Assembly (NCBI GenBank): GCA_964495085.1
Contig: CAZBUK010000003.1
Coordinates: 1 to 64,000, forward strand
Direction: 5' to 3'
DNA: 64,000 nucleotides
Source: CAZBUK01 sp964495085
GTDB lineage: Bacteria; Bacteroidota; Ignavibacteria; T3Sed10-11
Under the pieces are notes generated by a model. The model had not been told where the DNA came from and made no database searches. It was given only the letters and a program-made list of their open reading frames with translations. This document shows positions 55,741 through 64,000 of the stretch, in pieces. The stretch's first letter is position 1, and each line of letters begins with the position of its first letter. The position numbers and the translations under genes are program-made.

Positions 55741-58700
55741 ATGTTACCTCAGATCAATACCCGCGGGAATCGGTATAGTGTATTTCTCAGTCTCTTGCTT
55801 ATTTTCGTATTTCAAGCCGGCATATTCGCCCAATCCGGTACCATTCGTGGGCAGGTGATCGATAACGAGACGAGAGCCCCTTTAGCCGGCGCTAATATCA
55901 TCATACAGGGTACGAGTCTGGGTGCGGCAACGGATCTCAATGGGCACTATGTAGTTCGCAACGTTCCGGCTGGGTCGGTTACGATTGTTATCTCCTATAT
56001 CGGATATGACAGAATCACGATGGAGATTACCGTTACCGCCAATAGAATCATAGAGCAGGACTTTGCTCTTCGCTCGACCTTAATCGAAGGAGAAACGATC
56101 GTCATTACGGCTCAGGGTGAAGGGCAAGTATCGGCCATTCAACAACAGATCGCCTCGAATAAGATAGTGAATATCGTATCCGAGGCAAGGATCCAGGAAC
56201 TTCCGGATTTCAACGCCGCTCAGGCAATAGCCCGCTTGCCCGGAATCTCGACATTGAAAAGCTCGGGCGAGGACAACAAGGTCGTCATCAGAGGATTGGC
56301 TCCTCAATTCAACGCAATCGAAGTCGGAGGAGTTAAGCTCGGCGCTACCGGTAGTACGCAAATCGGAGCAACCTCTCAGGGAGGTACCGCCGGTAACGTC
56401 AGCAGCGACAGGAGCGTCGATCTCTCGCTGATTACGCCCTATATGATAAAATCCATATCCCTCTATAAAGCAATCACCCCCGATATGAATGCAAATGTCA
56501 TCGGCGGGTTGGTGAATATAGAATTGAGGGAAGCTCCGTCCGGATTTCGCGGCGACGTTCTCTGGCAATCCGGCTACACGCAAAAGAGCGGCCAATATGG
56601 GAACTATAGAACCGTCGTATCTGCAAGCAACAGATTCTTTAACGACCGTCTCGGCGCATACGTCCTGCTGAATGCAGAGTCCTATGATCGTAACGCGGAT
56701 AATATGAGCGCCGGTTATCGTATCGTTCAGCATTTCCGCGGAGAGGGCAGATTTTCCGACGTAGCAGTTGATAATGTACAGCTGAGTCGGTTCATTGAAA
56801 ACAGGCAGCGCTACGGGGCTAACCTGATCCTCGACTACCCGCTTCCCAACGGCAGTATTAAGTTGATCAATATGTTTGCACGTCTGCGTTCTGATTTCAA
56901 CGATCACAGGATGGTAATGAACTACACTTCAAATAACATTACCTTCAATTACAGAGAAGGGGTCAATCACATCGACATGGTATTGAATTCGTTGAAATTC
57001 GAATATGATCTCGGGAGGGTGCTCGTAGATGTGACGGCGGCAAATAATTCTTCCAGAAATGACCTACCCGAAACTCCCCGCCTCAATTATTTACTGGCTG
57101 GAGGGATAGTTAAAACCGGAGAGACACCGCGAAACACCGTTCCCGAAGAATTGACACAATTTATCGCCTTCGAAGAACGTGGGGGAGCAGATCAGACGGT
57201 TCTGACACAAATAGACCTCTTCAGTTCCAAATACAGAGAAACCAATCGTTCGGTGAACGCAAATTTCACTCTGCCCTTTGCCCTGAGTACATCTTTCTCC
57301 GGATATTTCAAAGCTGGCGGTGTTTTTAGGTACGAAAACCGTACGATGGACCAGGAAACCCCTTATGTCGGTATGGGACTCACGAGCGATATTCAGCGGC
57401 GGATGATGGATGCCCTGATGGCTGAGTTCAATGTGCAATTACCATCTGGACAAGGGCTCTTTCCCGCCTCGACGTTTTCTTCCCGTAATTCGGACCTCCT
57501 TAAACCCTTTTTAAATGATAAGTTCGGACGCTTTTTGTGGGCCGGTGACCCCACCATACCGGTAGGATTCGCACGGTACCTGTCGGCGCATCGGGAGGAA
57601 TTTGCTGGTGTGGGCTCCGGACCGGAGGGTGCGGGTGGATGGTATGACGGGCCATTCCAACAGCTCGCCAACGATTTTGAATATACAGAAAGGTATTATG
57701 CCGGTTACTTGATGACCGAAATAAATTTCCTCAATTTTATGATAGTGGGCGGCGTTAGATATGAGTTAAATAAATCCGAATTTTTTGCATACAATATGGT
57801 TGATGCCCGTAATCCGCCTACTCAGGTATGGACGGAGACTACCGTATATCCGGAGAACGAATTCTGGTTGCCGATGGTACAGGTCCGGTATAAGCCGTTT
57901 GGCTGGGGAGATGTCCGGTATGCGTACACTCAAACACTCGCCCGCCCGGACTTTCACATGCTCTCGCCGCGTGTTTCCTTTTCATACGATCACCGCAACC
58001 TCTGGACCGGCAATCCGGATCTTAAACCGGCGGAGGCATTAAATCACGATCTTATAGTGACCTTGTACAGCAACCGGTTAGGATTATTCTCTGTCGGAGG
58101 ATTCCACAAAACGGTATCGAACTTCTCCTATTATACGCAGTATGCGGTGTATGAGGCGAGCCGGATGCGGCCCGGACTCGAAAGCGTTGAATCGATCACC
58201 GAAAGAACCGGCAACACACCGCAGGTAGGCGCTATTTTAAATACTTACGTCAATTCGGCTTACGACGCAACGGTGAAAGGAATCGAGGTAGATTTTCAAA
58301 CCCGACTCTGGTATTTGCCCGGCCTGTTGAAAGGGATTGTGCTCGGGGCGAATTTTACCACTATTCAATCCAAAGCCACATATCCGTGGAGAGACACCTT
58401 TACCATACTGAATCCCAACCCTCCGCCCAGAAACATTCCCGACGTAGTCGACAGCACTCGTACGGGCCGGTTGATCAACCAGCCGGATAATATCGTAAAT
58501 ACATATATCGGTTACGACTACATGGGATTTTCCACCCGTTTCTCATATACCTTCATCGAAAACGCCATGAGCGGCATCGGAAGGTTCGACGAACAGGACG
58601 GATTTACGAGGGATTACCACAGGCTTGATATCTCCGCTCGGCAGAAATTACCCTTTATGGGAATGGAAGTATACTTAGACCTTAATAACCTTAATGCGGC

Positions 58701-58794
58701 AACCAATGTTTCGGCACAGAAAACGATCGGAGGATTTACGAATCAGCAGTTATACGGTCTCACTGCGAACCTCGGATTCCGTTTGAGGTTATAA
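55741..58794 (+). CDS. TonB-dependent outer membrane receptor 2
   Basis: Outer membrane receptor of 1017 residues. Signal peptide about 1-31 (ends GIFAQ), carboxypeptidase-regulatory-like domain about 36-115 (GQVIDNETRAPLAGANI), plug about 135-250 and a long beta-barrel ending in FRLRL. The start ATG at 55741 follows GGAGGG; a TTG 15 bp upstream lies inside the ribosome binding site and is rejected. It is related to receptor 1 at 38602 but clearly diverged, and like it is followed by a beta-helix/T9SS protein, with no SusD gene. Transcription probably starts at the LacI-controlled promoter near 55190. Confidence 0.93.
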   Translation: MLPQINTRGNRYSVFLSLLLIFVFQAGIFAQSGTIRGQVIDNETRAPLAGANIIIQGTSLGAATDLNGHYVVRNVPAGSVTIVISYIGYDRITMEITVTANRIIEQDFALRSTLIEGETIVITAQGEGQVSAIQQQIASNKIVNIVSEARIQELPDFNAAQAIARLPGISTLKSSGEDNKVVIRGLAPQFNAIEVGGVKLGATGSTQIGATSQGGTAGNVSSDRSVDLSLITPYMIKSISLYKAITPDMNANVIGGLVNIELREAPSGFRGDVLWQSGYTQKSGQYGNYRTVVSASNRFFNDRLGAYVLLNAESYDRNADNMSAGYRIVQHFRGEGRFSDVAVDNVQLSRFIENRQRYGANLILDYPLPNGSIKLINMFARLRSDFNDHRMVMNYTSNNITFNYREGVNHIDMVLNSLKFEYDLGRVLVDVTAANNSSRNDLPETPRLNYLLAGGIVKTGETPRNTVPEELTQFIAFEERGGADQTVLTQIDLFSSKYRETNRSVNANFTLPFALSTSFSGYFKAGGVFRYENRTMDQETPYVGMGLTSDIQRRMMDALMAEFNVQLPSGQGLFPASTFSSRNSDLLKPFLNDKFGRFLWAGDPTIPVGFARYLSAHREEFAGVGSGPEGAGGWYDGPFQQLANDFEYTERYYAGYLMTEINFLNFMIVGGVRYELNKSEFFAYNMVDARNPPTQVWTETTVYPENEFWLPMVQVRYKPFGWGDVRYAYTQTLARPDFHMLSPRVSFSYDHRNLWTGNPDLKPAEALNHDLIVTLYSNRLGLFSVGGFHKTVSNFSYYTQYAVYEASRMRPGLESVESITERTGNTPQVGAILNTYVNSAYDATVKGIEVDFQTRLWYLPGLLKGIVLGANFTTIQSKATYPWRDTFTILNPNPPPRNIPDVVDSTRTGRLINQPDNIVNTYIGYDYMGFSTRFSYTFIENAMSGIGRFDEQDGFTRDYHRLDISARQKLPFMGMEVYLDLNNLNAATNVSAQKTIGGFTNQQLYGLTANLGFRLRL

Positions 58795-58844
58795 AGAAAA
58801 TATCTACTGTCATCCAACAATAAACATCCAAGGAGGTATGTACG

Positions 58845-60605
58845 ATGAAACGAATTTCTACAATCATGTGCGTCATGATGATAGCGACAATCTCGTTATT
58901 CGCACAAAAAACCGTTGTACCTGTCCCGAGCGATCTCGGTACCGAAGGGAATCTAAACGCTGCGATTCAGGCTGCAATAGATGCCGGTGAACTGTCCAAT
59001 ACCATCTTCGAATTAGAGCCGTACGGCTATTATATTCTTTCCAGTTCGATCGTTGTTCCGGCGGGTGAACATCTGGAAATCGTCGGCCCGGTACCGGGGA
59101 CTACGCAAGAAACCTCTCCTCCACAGATATTGTGGACAGCCACGGGCGGAGTTGCGACCGATATGTTAATCGAATCCTACGGGGAAATTACACTCAAGAA
59201 TATATGGATCTTGTACGCAAACGCGGCAGGCGATCAGGTCGGGACGACTATTCAGATACAACCGAATCCGAACGGTCCCGAAACGGCCACCTTCGAGAAC
59301 GTGATCTTCGATTGGTCTCCCACCCCCTCGAACGCCGGCGGAGCCGTCTCCAATACCTCCGAAGGTCTGATCGCTATATTCAGAAATTGCTATTTCAAGA
59401 ATGCCGTCGATTTTCACCTCCGGTATTACGGCAGGGCGCTCTCGTTCCCATACCAGGCCAGGGGATGGCATAACGAATATGTGCTATTTGAGAATACTAC
59501 CTTTGCAAATATCGGGTATGTTTATATGCAGGAGGAAAACAATTGGGGTTCCAATGTCCATTTCAATCACTGTACGTTCCTGAACACAGTCATGTTTACA
59601 TTGCAAACCGGATGGTGGTACAAAATGTCCATTACAAACTCCATTTTTGTTAATCCGTTCATGTTTGGTTATATCCCCGCACAGCTCGGTGCAGACGGCG
59701 AAATGAACGGGAGTTTAATCCGGATCGACAGCGCTGCAACATTCTTGTTTAACGTACCTTTCTCTGAACAGGATCGCCGCATACTGTTTGCACACAACAG
59801 CCATTATTACGAAGACTGGTTAGTGGATTGGATAGCGAATAACCCGTACGCAAATGCCTTACGTGATGACTTTCGTGCGGATGAGATACCCGTTCTGCAT
59901 CCCCCATTAAGCCCCGGGACTCTTGAATTCTTAGATGGATTAGACGACGAGGGCGATAAGCTCTTTCCATATATGAACAAGGTGAATTTTTATGAGAACG
60001 TCAATCCGGGTTTTATCGAACCTCCCACGAATCTCGATGACCTCAAAGACTTTTTAAGGAGAAAGTGGGATGACAACACTCAGAATATGTGGGCATATTT
60101 TCCCGAGGACGGCGTGAACCAAATGTGGCCCATGAGAGAAGACTTATCCTACACAAACGAAACGTTGCAATCTGCAAGTATAGGCGGATTCCCGCTGGGA
60201 GACCTGTATCGGTGGTGGCCCGAACAATATGCACAGTGGGAAGCTCAAAAGGAAGATGAGTGGGATCGCATTCTGAACTGGCTCGAGACGGGCAGTGATG
60301 AACCGGTGAGCGTCCGTGAAATTACGGGCGGTCAGATTCCGCAGGAATATGTCCTCCGCCAGAATTATCCGAATCCGTTCAACCCGGCCACGGAGATCGG
60401 GTATTCCATCCCTGTAAGCGGCAACGTCTCTTTGAAAGTATTTAATTACCTTGGACAGGAAATAAGATCGCTGTACGATGGTTATCAGGAAGCCGGTAAT
60501 TATATCGCTACGTTCGATGCGACAGGCCTGGCAAGCGGTATGTATATATACCAGCTGCAGTCCGAGAGTAAGTCTCTGACGAAAAAATTGATACTTTTGA
60601 AGTAA
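58845..60605 (+). CDS. Secreted beta-helix protein with T9SS sorting domain (copy 2)
   Basis: Exported protein of 586 residues, homologous in layout to the protein at 41752. Signal peptide about 1-20 (ends LFAQ). A beta-helix-like middle (about 60-300) with short repeated strands and Asn turns (VLFENTTFANIGYV, HFNHCTFLNTV) is followed by the shared block YTNETLQSASIGGFPLGDL and a C-terminal T9SS sorting domain (NYPNPFNPATEI to TKKLILLK). The start follows AAGGAGG. It lies 50 bp after TonB receptor 2 and is probably cotranscribed with it. The role is unknown; surface capture or cleavage of polysaccharide, replacing a SusD-type lipoprotein, is a reasonable idea. Confidence 0.85.
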   Translation: MKRISTIMCVMMIATISLFAQKTVVPVPSDLGTEGNLNAAIQAAIDAGELSNTIFELEPYGYYILSSSIVVPAGEHLEIVGPVPGTTQETSPPQILWTATGGVATDMLIESYGEITLKNIWILYANAAGDQVGTTIQIQPNPNGPETATFENVIFDWSPTPSNAGGAVSNTSEGLIAIFRNCYFKNAVDFHLRYYGRALSFPYQARGWHNEYVLFENTTFANIGYVYMQEENNWGSNVHFNHCTFLNTVMFTLQTGWWYKMSITNSIFVNPFMFGYIPAQLGADGEMNGSLIRIDSAATFLFNVPFSEQDRRILFAHNSHYYEDWLVDWIANNPYANALRDDFRADEIPVLHPPLSPGTLEFLDGLDDEGDKLFPYMNKVNFYENVNPGFIEPPTNLDDLKDFLRRKWDDNTQNMWAYFPEDGVNQMWPMREDLSYTNETLQSASIGGFPLGDLYRWWPEQYAQWEAQKEDEWDRILNWLETGSDEPVSVREITGGQIPQEYVLRQNYPNPFNPATEIGYSIPVSGNVSLKVFNYLGQEIRSLYDGYQEAGNYIATFDATGLASGMYIYQLQSESKSLTKKLILLK

Positions 60606-60618
60606 CTACATCTCTGCA

Positions 60619-60651
60619 TGCGGGCGTATACGATTTAAGTATACGCCCGTA
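60619..60651 (+). terminator. Hairpin after beta-helix protein 2
   Basis: Perfect 11-bp stem CGGGCGTATAC (60621-60631) and complement (60639-60649) around a 7-nt loop, just after the stop codon. The following sequence (TATGTTTGTG) has only a weak T run, so it may be an attenuating or RNA-stabilising hairpin rather than a full terminator. Confidence 0.6.
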
Positions 60652-60823
60652 TGTTTGTGACGTCACAGCACCGCTCGAAACAGATATTCCAAACCAAATA
60701 TTCACTATACGCATACATAAATATAAAGGAGGTGAAAGATTATTCCTGACTGGTTATCGGTATTTCTGTTCGACGTAGATGAATTTCATCCACTTTCTAA
60801 CACATTCATATCGGAGGTAATGT

Positions 60824-63811
60824 ATGGAAAGAATTATACATTCGATTCCTATTTTCAAGAACCTGCTATTTACATTCCTGGCGCTTTCATTCGTAATAGG
60901 TATTGGTGTTTCAGTGCAGGCCCAGGAACCTGAGCTGCCGATTCTTATAGATGAATGGGGCTTTATCCCCGGCAGAGTCAATGGATGGCAGATATCGGTC
61001 GGAGAACCGGGTAATGTGGATCTCACTACCGACACCGGATTTACGGGTGAATGGGCAGGGGTACGCGGGGAATTTGGTCCGGTTACCGTAGAGGAGGGTC
61101 AAGCTCTTATACTCTCAGGGAAACTGGATTTTGTCGGTCAGGGACCGAGCGCCTGGAGCGCTCTCCGCTACGGAGTATTCCGCCAGGATAGCGCAGGGGT
61201 GGTACAGTACGCCGGTACAGACTCATCTCTCTGGTCGGGCAGTGAAGGTTTTTCATATGGCTATATGTTAACAAACCACAGCGGGACGCAGGATCGCGTC
61301 TCCTGGTCGAACGGGAACGGAAACATCGGTGTCCATCATGGAGGGGTATGGCTCAGCTCGTTTAATAACGATCCTCGATCGCTTGGTGTAATAGATCAGC
61401 GACTCTTCCGCGCCGAAGCTCCGGAGGGAATGTATGATTTCGCTGTTTCAATTCATACGCAGGATGACGGCAACAATCAGGTCCGGTTCTACCTGATTCA
61501 TGAAGACGGAGAATACTGGTTCGGCGGCCTTGTGGTAGATACAACGGGAGTGCCGACGAGTGAGTATAATAGTTTCTGTTTCGCGTTTAACAACAGGAAC
61601 GAAAACCTGACTGAAGTGAAGTTAATTGATGTGTCGGTCAATCTCGACGACCCCATTACGCTCCCCGAACCGCCGCTCGAGATGCCGCCGCATGACATCG
61701 GCAGAATATTCAATGAAAACCGTCTATTTGAATTATCTTCTCCCGGTCCGGCAAGCGGCCCGTTCTGGTATTTTGCAACCGGGAATACGGTCGGTTACGA
61801 TGTCGTGTATGATGACGCGCAGACCGGTGACCGTTCGGTAAGGATCGAATTCGACGATGCTCACGAGGGCAATAGCTGGGATATCGAAGCGGTAAACGAA
61901 CCGATTTATCCTGGGGAAAATGACATTATTCGTGCCAGCGTATGGCTCAAAGCCGACACCGATGAGCGTGTGGCAAATCTGTACATCGGTTTGCCGGATG
62001 ATTGTGATTTTGAGCGCGTATCGTCACATCAAGTAACGCTGACTGAAGACTGGGCTATGTATCAGATACCCGACTATGTGGTCCAGACGAACGATGCGGG
62101 CTGTACGGTGAGGTTTGGAATAGAACTAAACTATGAAGAGAACATCGGAGGCGTAATCTCCCTCGACAATGCGATAGTGAGGAAAGTAGGGGAACACGAT
62201 CCGACTAAAGTAGCCACCTGGGGTTTTATCCCCGGCAGAGTCAATGGATGGCAGATATCGGTCGGAGAACCGGGCAATGTGGATCTCACTACCGACACCG
62301 GATTTACGGGTGAATGGGCAGGAGTACGCGGGGAATTTGGTCCGGTTACCGTAGAGGAGGGTCAAGCTCTTATACTCTCAGGGAAACTGGATTTTGTCGG
62401 TCAGGGACCGAGCGCCTGGAGCGCTCTCCGCTACGGAGTATTCCGCCAGGATAGCGCAGGGGTGGTACAGTACGCCGGTACAGACTCATCTCTCTGGTCG
62501 GGCAGTGAAGGTTTTTCATATGGCTATATGTTAACAAACCACAGCGGGACGCAGGATCGCGTCTCCTGGTCGAACGGGAACGGAAACATCGGTGTCCATC
62601 ATGGAGGGGTATGGCTCAGCTCGTTTAATAACGATCCTCGATCGCTTGGTGTAATAGATCAGCGACTCTTCCGCGCCGAAGCTCCGGAGGGAATGTATGA
62701 TTTCGCTGTTTCAATTCATACGCAGGATGACGGCAACAATCAGGTCCGGTTCTACCTGATTCATGAAGACGGAGAATACTGGTTCGGCGGCCTTGTGGTA
62801 GATACAACGGGAGTGCCGACGAGTGAGTATAATAGTTTCTGTTTCGCGTTTAACAACAGGAACGAAAACCTGACTGAAGTGAAGTTAATTGATATATCAG
62901 TCAATCTCGACGATCCGATTACGCTCCCGAACCCGCCGCTCGAGACCCCGACGCACGATATCGGGAGAATTTTCAATGAAAACCGCAACTTTGAGCTCTC
63001 CAGCCCCGGGGTAACGACCGGCGAGCCGTTCTGGTCGTTCAACATAACACAAGGCGGAGCCAATGCAGAGTTCGCGATCGAACATGGTGATGCTCAGAAC
63101 GGCGACCGCGCTCTCAGGATCGACTTCGGTACCTGGAACGGCGCAAGCGACGTATGGCATGTAGAGGCAGTGAACGAACCGTTCTATCCGGAAGTCGGCG
63201 ACACAATCCGTGCTACGGTATGGCTTAAAGCGGATACCGACACACGTGTCGCTCGTTTATACCTTGGCTTGCCGGGAGGCAGCTTCCAACGAGTCCCAGA
63301 TTGGGGTATGGAAGAAACTGTTACTCTGACAACAGAGTGGGCTATGTACTCCTTCCCCGATTACATGGTTATTCAACGCGATGTCAACCATGCTCCCGAT
63401 GGTGCAATGCGATTTGGTATCGAATTGAATCTGGAGGCGAATGACGGCGGTATGATCTGGATTGACAACGCAATCGTGAGAGTCGTGGGCAAAATGCCTG
63501 TCTCGGTAGAAGTCGACCCGACTATACCGCTCACCTTCGCACTCGAGCAGAACTATCCCAATCCGTTCAACCCGACGACGCAGATCCGGTTTTCACTCCC
63601 CGATCATGCGGACGTCATACTCGAGGTGTTCGATATCCTCGGCAGACGGGTAGCGACCCTCATCAACAACGAGAACTACGCACCCGGACGCTATACGGTA
63701 ACATGGGACGCGACGAACAAATCGGGCTTCTCGATCAGCAGCGGTATGTATATCTATCGCATCCAGGCGGGAAGTCATGTAGACATAAAACGGATGATGT
63801 TCCTTAAGTAA
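60824..63811 (+). CDS. Secreted protein with duplicated module pair and T9SS sorting domain
   Basis: Exported protein of 995 residues. Signal peptide about 1-34 (ends SVQAQ). Module A, a beta-sandwich-like domain starting WGFIPGRVNGWQISVGEPG, occupies about 45-280 and recurs at 466-700. Module B, resembling a CBM4/9-type carbohydrate-binding domain, lies at about 285-455 and again at about 706-885. The tail (about 905-995, NYPNPFNPTTQI to IKRMMFLK) is a T9SS sorting domain. The two A modules are almost identical in DNA over about 677 bp, while the B modules have diverged. No catalytic residues were seen, so a multivalent surface glycan binder is likely (inference). The start follows CGGAGG. 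It is third in line after TonB receptor 2 and the beta-helix protein. Confidence 0.85.
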   Translation: MERIIHSIPIFKNLLFTFLALSFVIGIGVSVQAQEPELPILIDEWGFIPGRVNGWQISVGEPGNVDLTTDTGFTGEWAGVRGEFGPVTVEEGQALILSGKLDFVGQGPSAWSALRYGVFRQDSAGVVQYAGTDSSLWSGSEGFSYGYMLTNHSGTQDRVSWSNGNGNIGVHHGGVWLSSFNNDPRSLGVIDQRLFRAEAPEGMYDFAVSIHTQDDGNNQVRFYLIHEDGEYWFGGLVVDTTGVPTSEYNSFCFAFNNRNENLTEVKLIDVSVNLDDPITLPEPPLEMPPHDIGRIFNENRLFELSSPGPASGPFWYFATGNTVGYDVVYDDAQTGDRSVRIEFDDAHEGNSWDIEAVNEPIYPGENDIIRASVWLKADTDERVANLYIGLPDDCDFERVSSHQVTLTEDWAMYQIPDYVVQTNDAGCTVRFGIELNYEENIGGVISLDNAIVRKVGEHDPTKVATWGFIPGRVNGWQISVGEPGNVDLTTDTGFTGEWAGVRGEFGPVTVEEGQALILSGKLDFVGQGPSAWSALRYGVFRQDSAGVVQYAGTDSSLWSGSEGFSYGYMLTNHSGTQDRVSWSNGNGNIGVHHGGVWLSSFNNDPRSLGVIDQRLFRAEAPEGMYDFAVSIHTQDDGNNQVRFYLIHEDGEYWFGGLVVDTTGVPTSEYNSFCFAFNNRNENLTEVKLIDISVNLDDPITLPNPPLETPTHDIGRIFNENRNFELSSPGVTTGEPFWSFNITQGGANAEFAIEHGDAQNGDRALRIDFGTWNGASDVWHVEAVNEPFYPEVGDTIRATVWLKADTDTRVARLYLGLPGGSFQRVPDWGMEETVTLTTEWAMYSFPDYMVIQRDVNHAPDGAMRFGIELNLEANDGGMIWIDNAIVRVVGKMPVSVEVDPTIPLTFALEQNYPNPFNPTTQIRFSLPDHADVILEVFDILGRRVATLINNENYAPGRYTVTWDATNKSGFSISSGMYIYRIQAGSHVDIKRMMFLK
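60956..61632 (+). repeat. Internal duplication, copy 1 (module A)
   Basis: About 677 bp nearly identical to 62219-62895, offset by exactly 1263 bp (421 codons). Only about three base differences were noticed by eye. Similarity falls sharply after this point. Confidence 0.93.
62219..62895 (+). repeat. Internal duplication, copy 2 (module A)
   Basis: Second copy of the 677-bp block at 60956-61632. In-frame duplication keeps the protein intact. Confidence 0.93.
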
Positions 63812-63825
63812 TCTATCCGTAACCG

Positions 63826-63880
63826 GAAGATGGAATCTGTTGTACTCATCCGAAACAGATTCCATCTTCTGACTTTTTTC
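63826..63880 (+). terminator. Rho-independent terminator after the duplicated-module gene
   Basis: Perfect 16-bp stem (63826-63841 with 63854-63869), 12-nt loop, followed by TGACTTTTTTC. It closes the TonB receptor 2 transcription unit. Confidence 0.9.
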
Positions 63881-63885
63881 ATCTG

Positions 63886-63917
63886 AAGAGGAGGAACCGT
63901 TCCTCCTCTTTTTTTTC
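63886..63917 (+). terminator. Second rho-independent terminator in tandem
   Basis: Perfect 11-bp stem AAGAGGAGGAA (63886-63896) and complement (63900-63910) with a 3-nt loop, running directly into T residues. It lies only 16 bp after the first stem, giving a double stop before the next gene. Confidence 0.85.
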
Positions 63918-63936
63918 GTATCAAGAAGGCTTCACC

Positions 63937-64000
63937 ATGATAAAATATCTTACTCTATCGATTCTGTTCTCCTCATATCTCTATGCTCAGTCGGATGCAA
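63937..64000 (+). CDS. Start of an exported protein (truncated by window end)
   Basis: Twenty-one codons before the window ends: a short positively charged start, a hydrophobic stretch and YAQ at residues 16-18, a typical signal peptide with cleavage after Ala-Gln like the other exported proteins here. AAGAAGGC precedes the ATG. Nothing can be said about the mature protein. Confidence 0.7.
   Translation, partial: MIKYLTLSILFSSYLYAQSDA

Noticed and set aside
1..64000. CRISPR arrays, tRNA or rRNA genes, transposases, integrases
   Set aside because: Looked for typical repeats, conserved RNA blocks and enzyme motifs; none found.

Overview
The window looks like a plant cell-wall sugar utilisation region from a Gram-negative member of the Bacteroidota/Rhodothermota/Balneolota/Ignavibacteriota/Calditrichota side of the FCB group. 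Reasons: two large TonB-dependent receptors with N-terminal carboxypeptidase-regulatory-like domains, three secreted proteins ending in a type IX secretion sorting domain of the NYPNPFNPTT kind, and a Nudix-type sugar regulator of the kind known from Bacteroides. Classical Bacteroidales look less likely, because many genes have strong Shine-Dalgarno sequences, promoters of TTGACT-17-TATATT type are visible, and there is no SusD gene. No rRNA, tRNA, CRISPR array, integrase or insertion sequence was seen.

Layout. (1) 104-5313, minus strand: an oxidative L-fucose operon: L-fuconate dehydratase, 2-keto-3-deoxy-L-fuconate dehydrogenase, L-fucono-lactonase, L-fucose dehydrogenase and a FucP-type permease. 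(2) 5701-10805, plus: GH31 alpha-xylosidase-like enzyme, LacI regulator, xylose isomerase. (3) 10846-14169, minus: sodium/sugar symporter and L-arabinose isomerase. (4) 15159-17096: hybrid sensor kinase. (5) 17783-27313: two giant genes (1751 and 1392 codons) of unknown function, the strongest candidate for an undescribed system. (6) 27373-29548, minus: LacI regulator and a URO-D-like protein. (7) 29835-35985, plus: aldose epimerase, GH51 arabinofuranosidase, AraR-like Nudix regulator, AraB and AraD. (8) 36105-37406, minus: beta-lactamase-fold lipoprotein. (9) 38602-50512, plus: TonB receptor 1, beta-helix/T9SS protein 1, PpiC-type lipoprotein, membrane spermidine-synthase-like protein, GH9 glucanase. 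(10) 50724-54950: LacI regulator, xylulokinase, second xylose isomerase. (11) 55741-64000: TonB receptor 2, beta-helix/T9SS protein 2, a secreted protein with an almost identical internal duplication, and the first codons of another exported protein.

How they fit together (inference): GH9, GH31 and GH51 enzymes plus complete xylose and arabinose routes and most of an L-fucose route match the sugars of fucosylated xyloglucan (a glucan backbone with xylose, arabinose and fucose side groups), although no fucosidase or galactosidase is present here. Oligosaccharides would enter through the two TonB receptors. Three promoters (before receptor 1, before the LacI gene at 50724, and before receptor 2) share one architecture: TTGACT, 17 bp, a -10 box, then two 14-bp operators of the form TTGAA-N4-TTCAA starting exactly 20 bp apart, the first overlapping the -10 box. 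This points to a LacI-controlled regulon with autoregulation; the paralogous LacI at 27373 carries a matching recognition helix and may share it.

Limits: identities are judged by eye from translated sequence and remembered family signatures; no database search was run.
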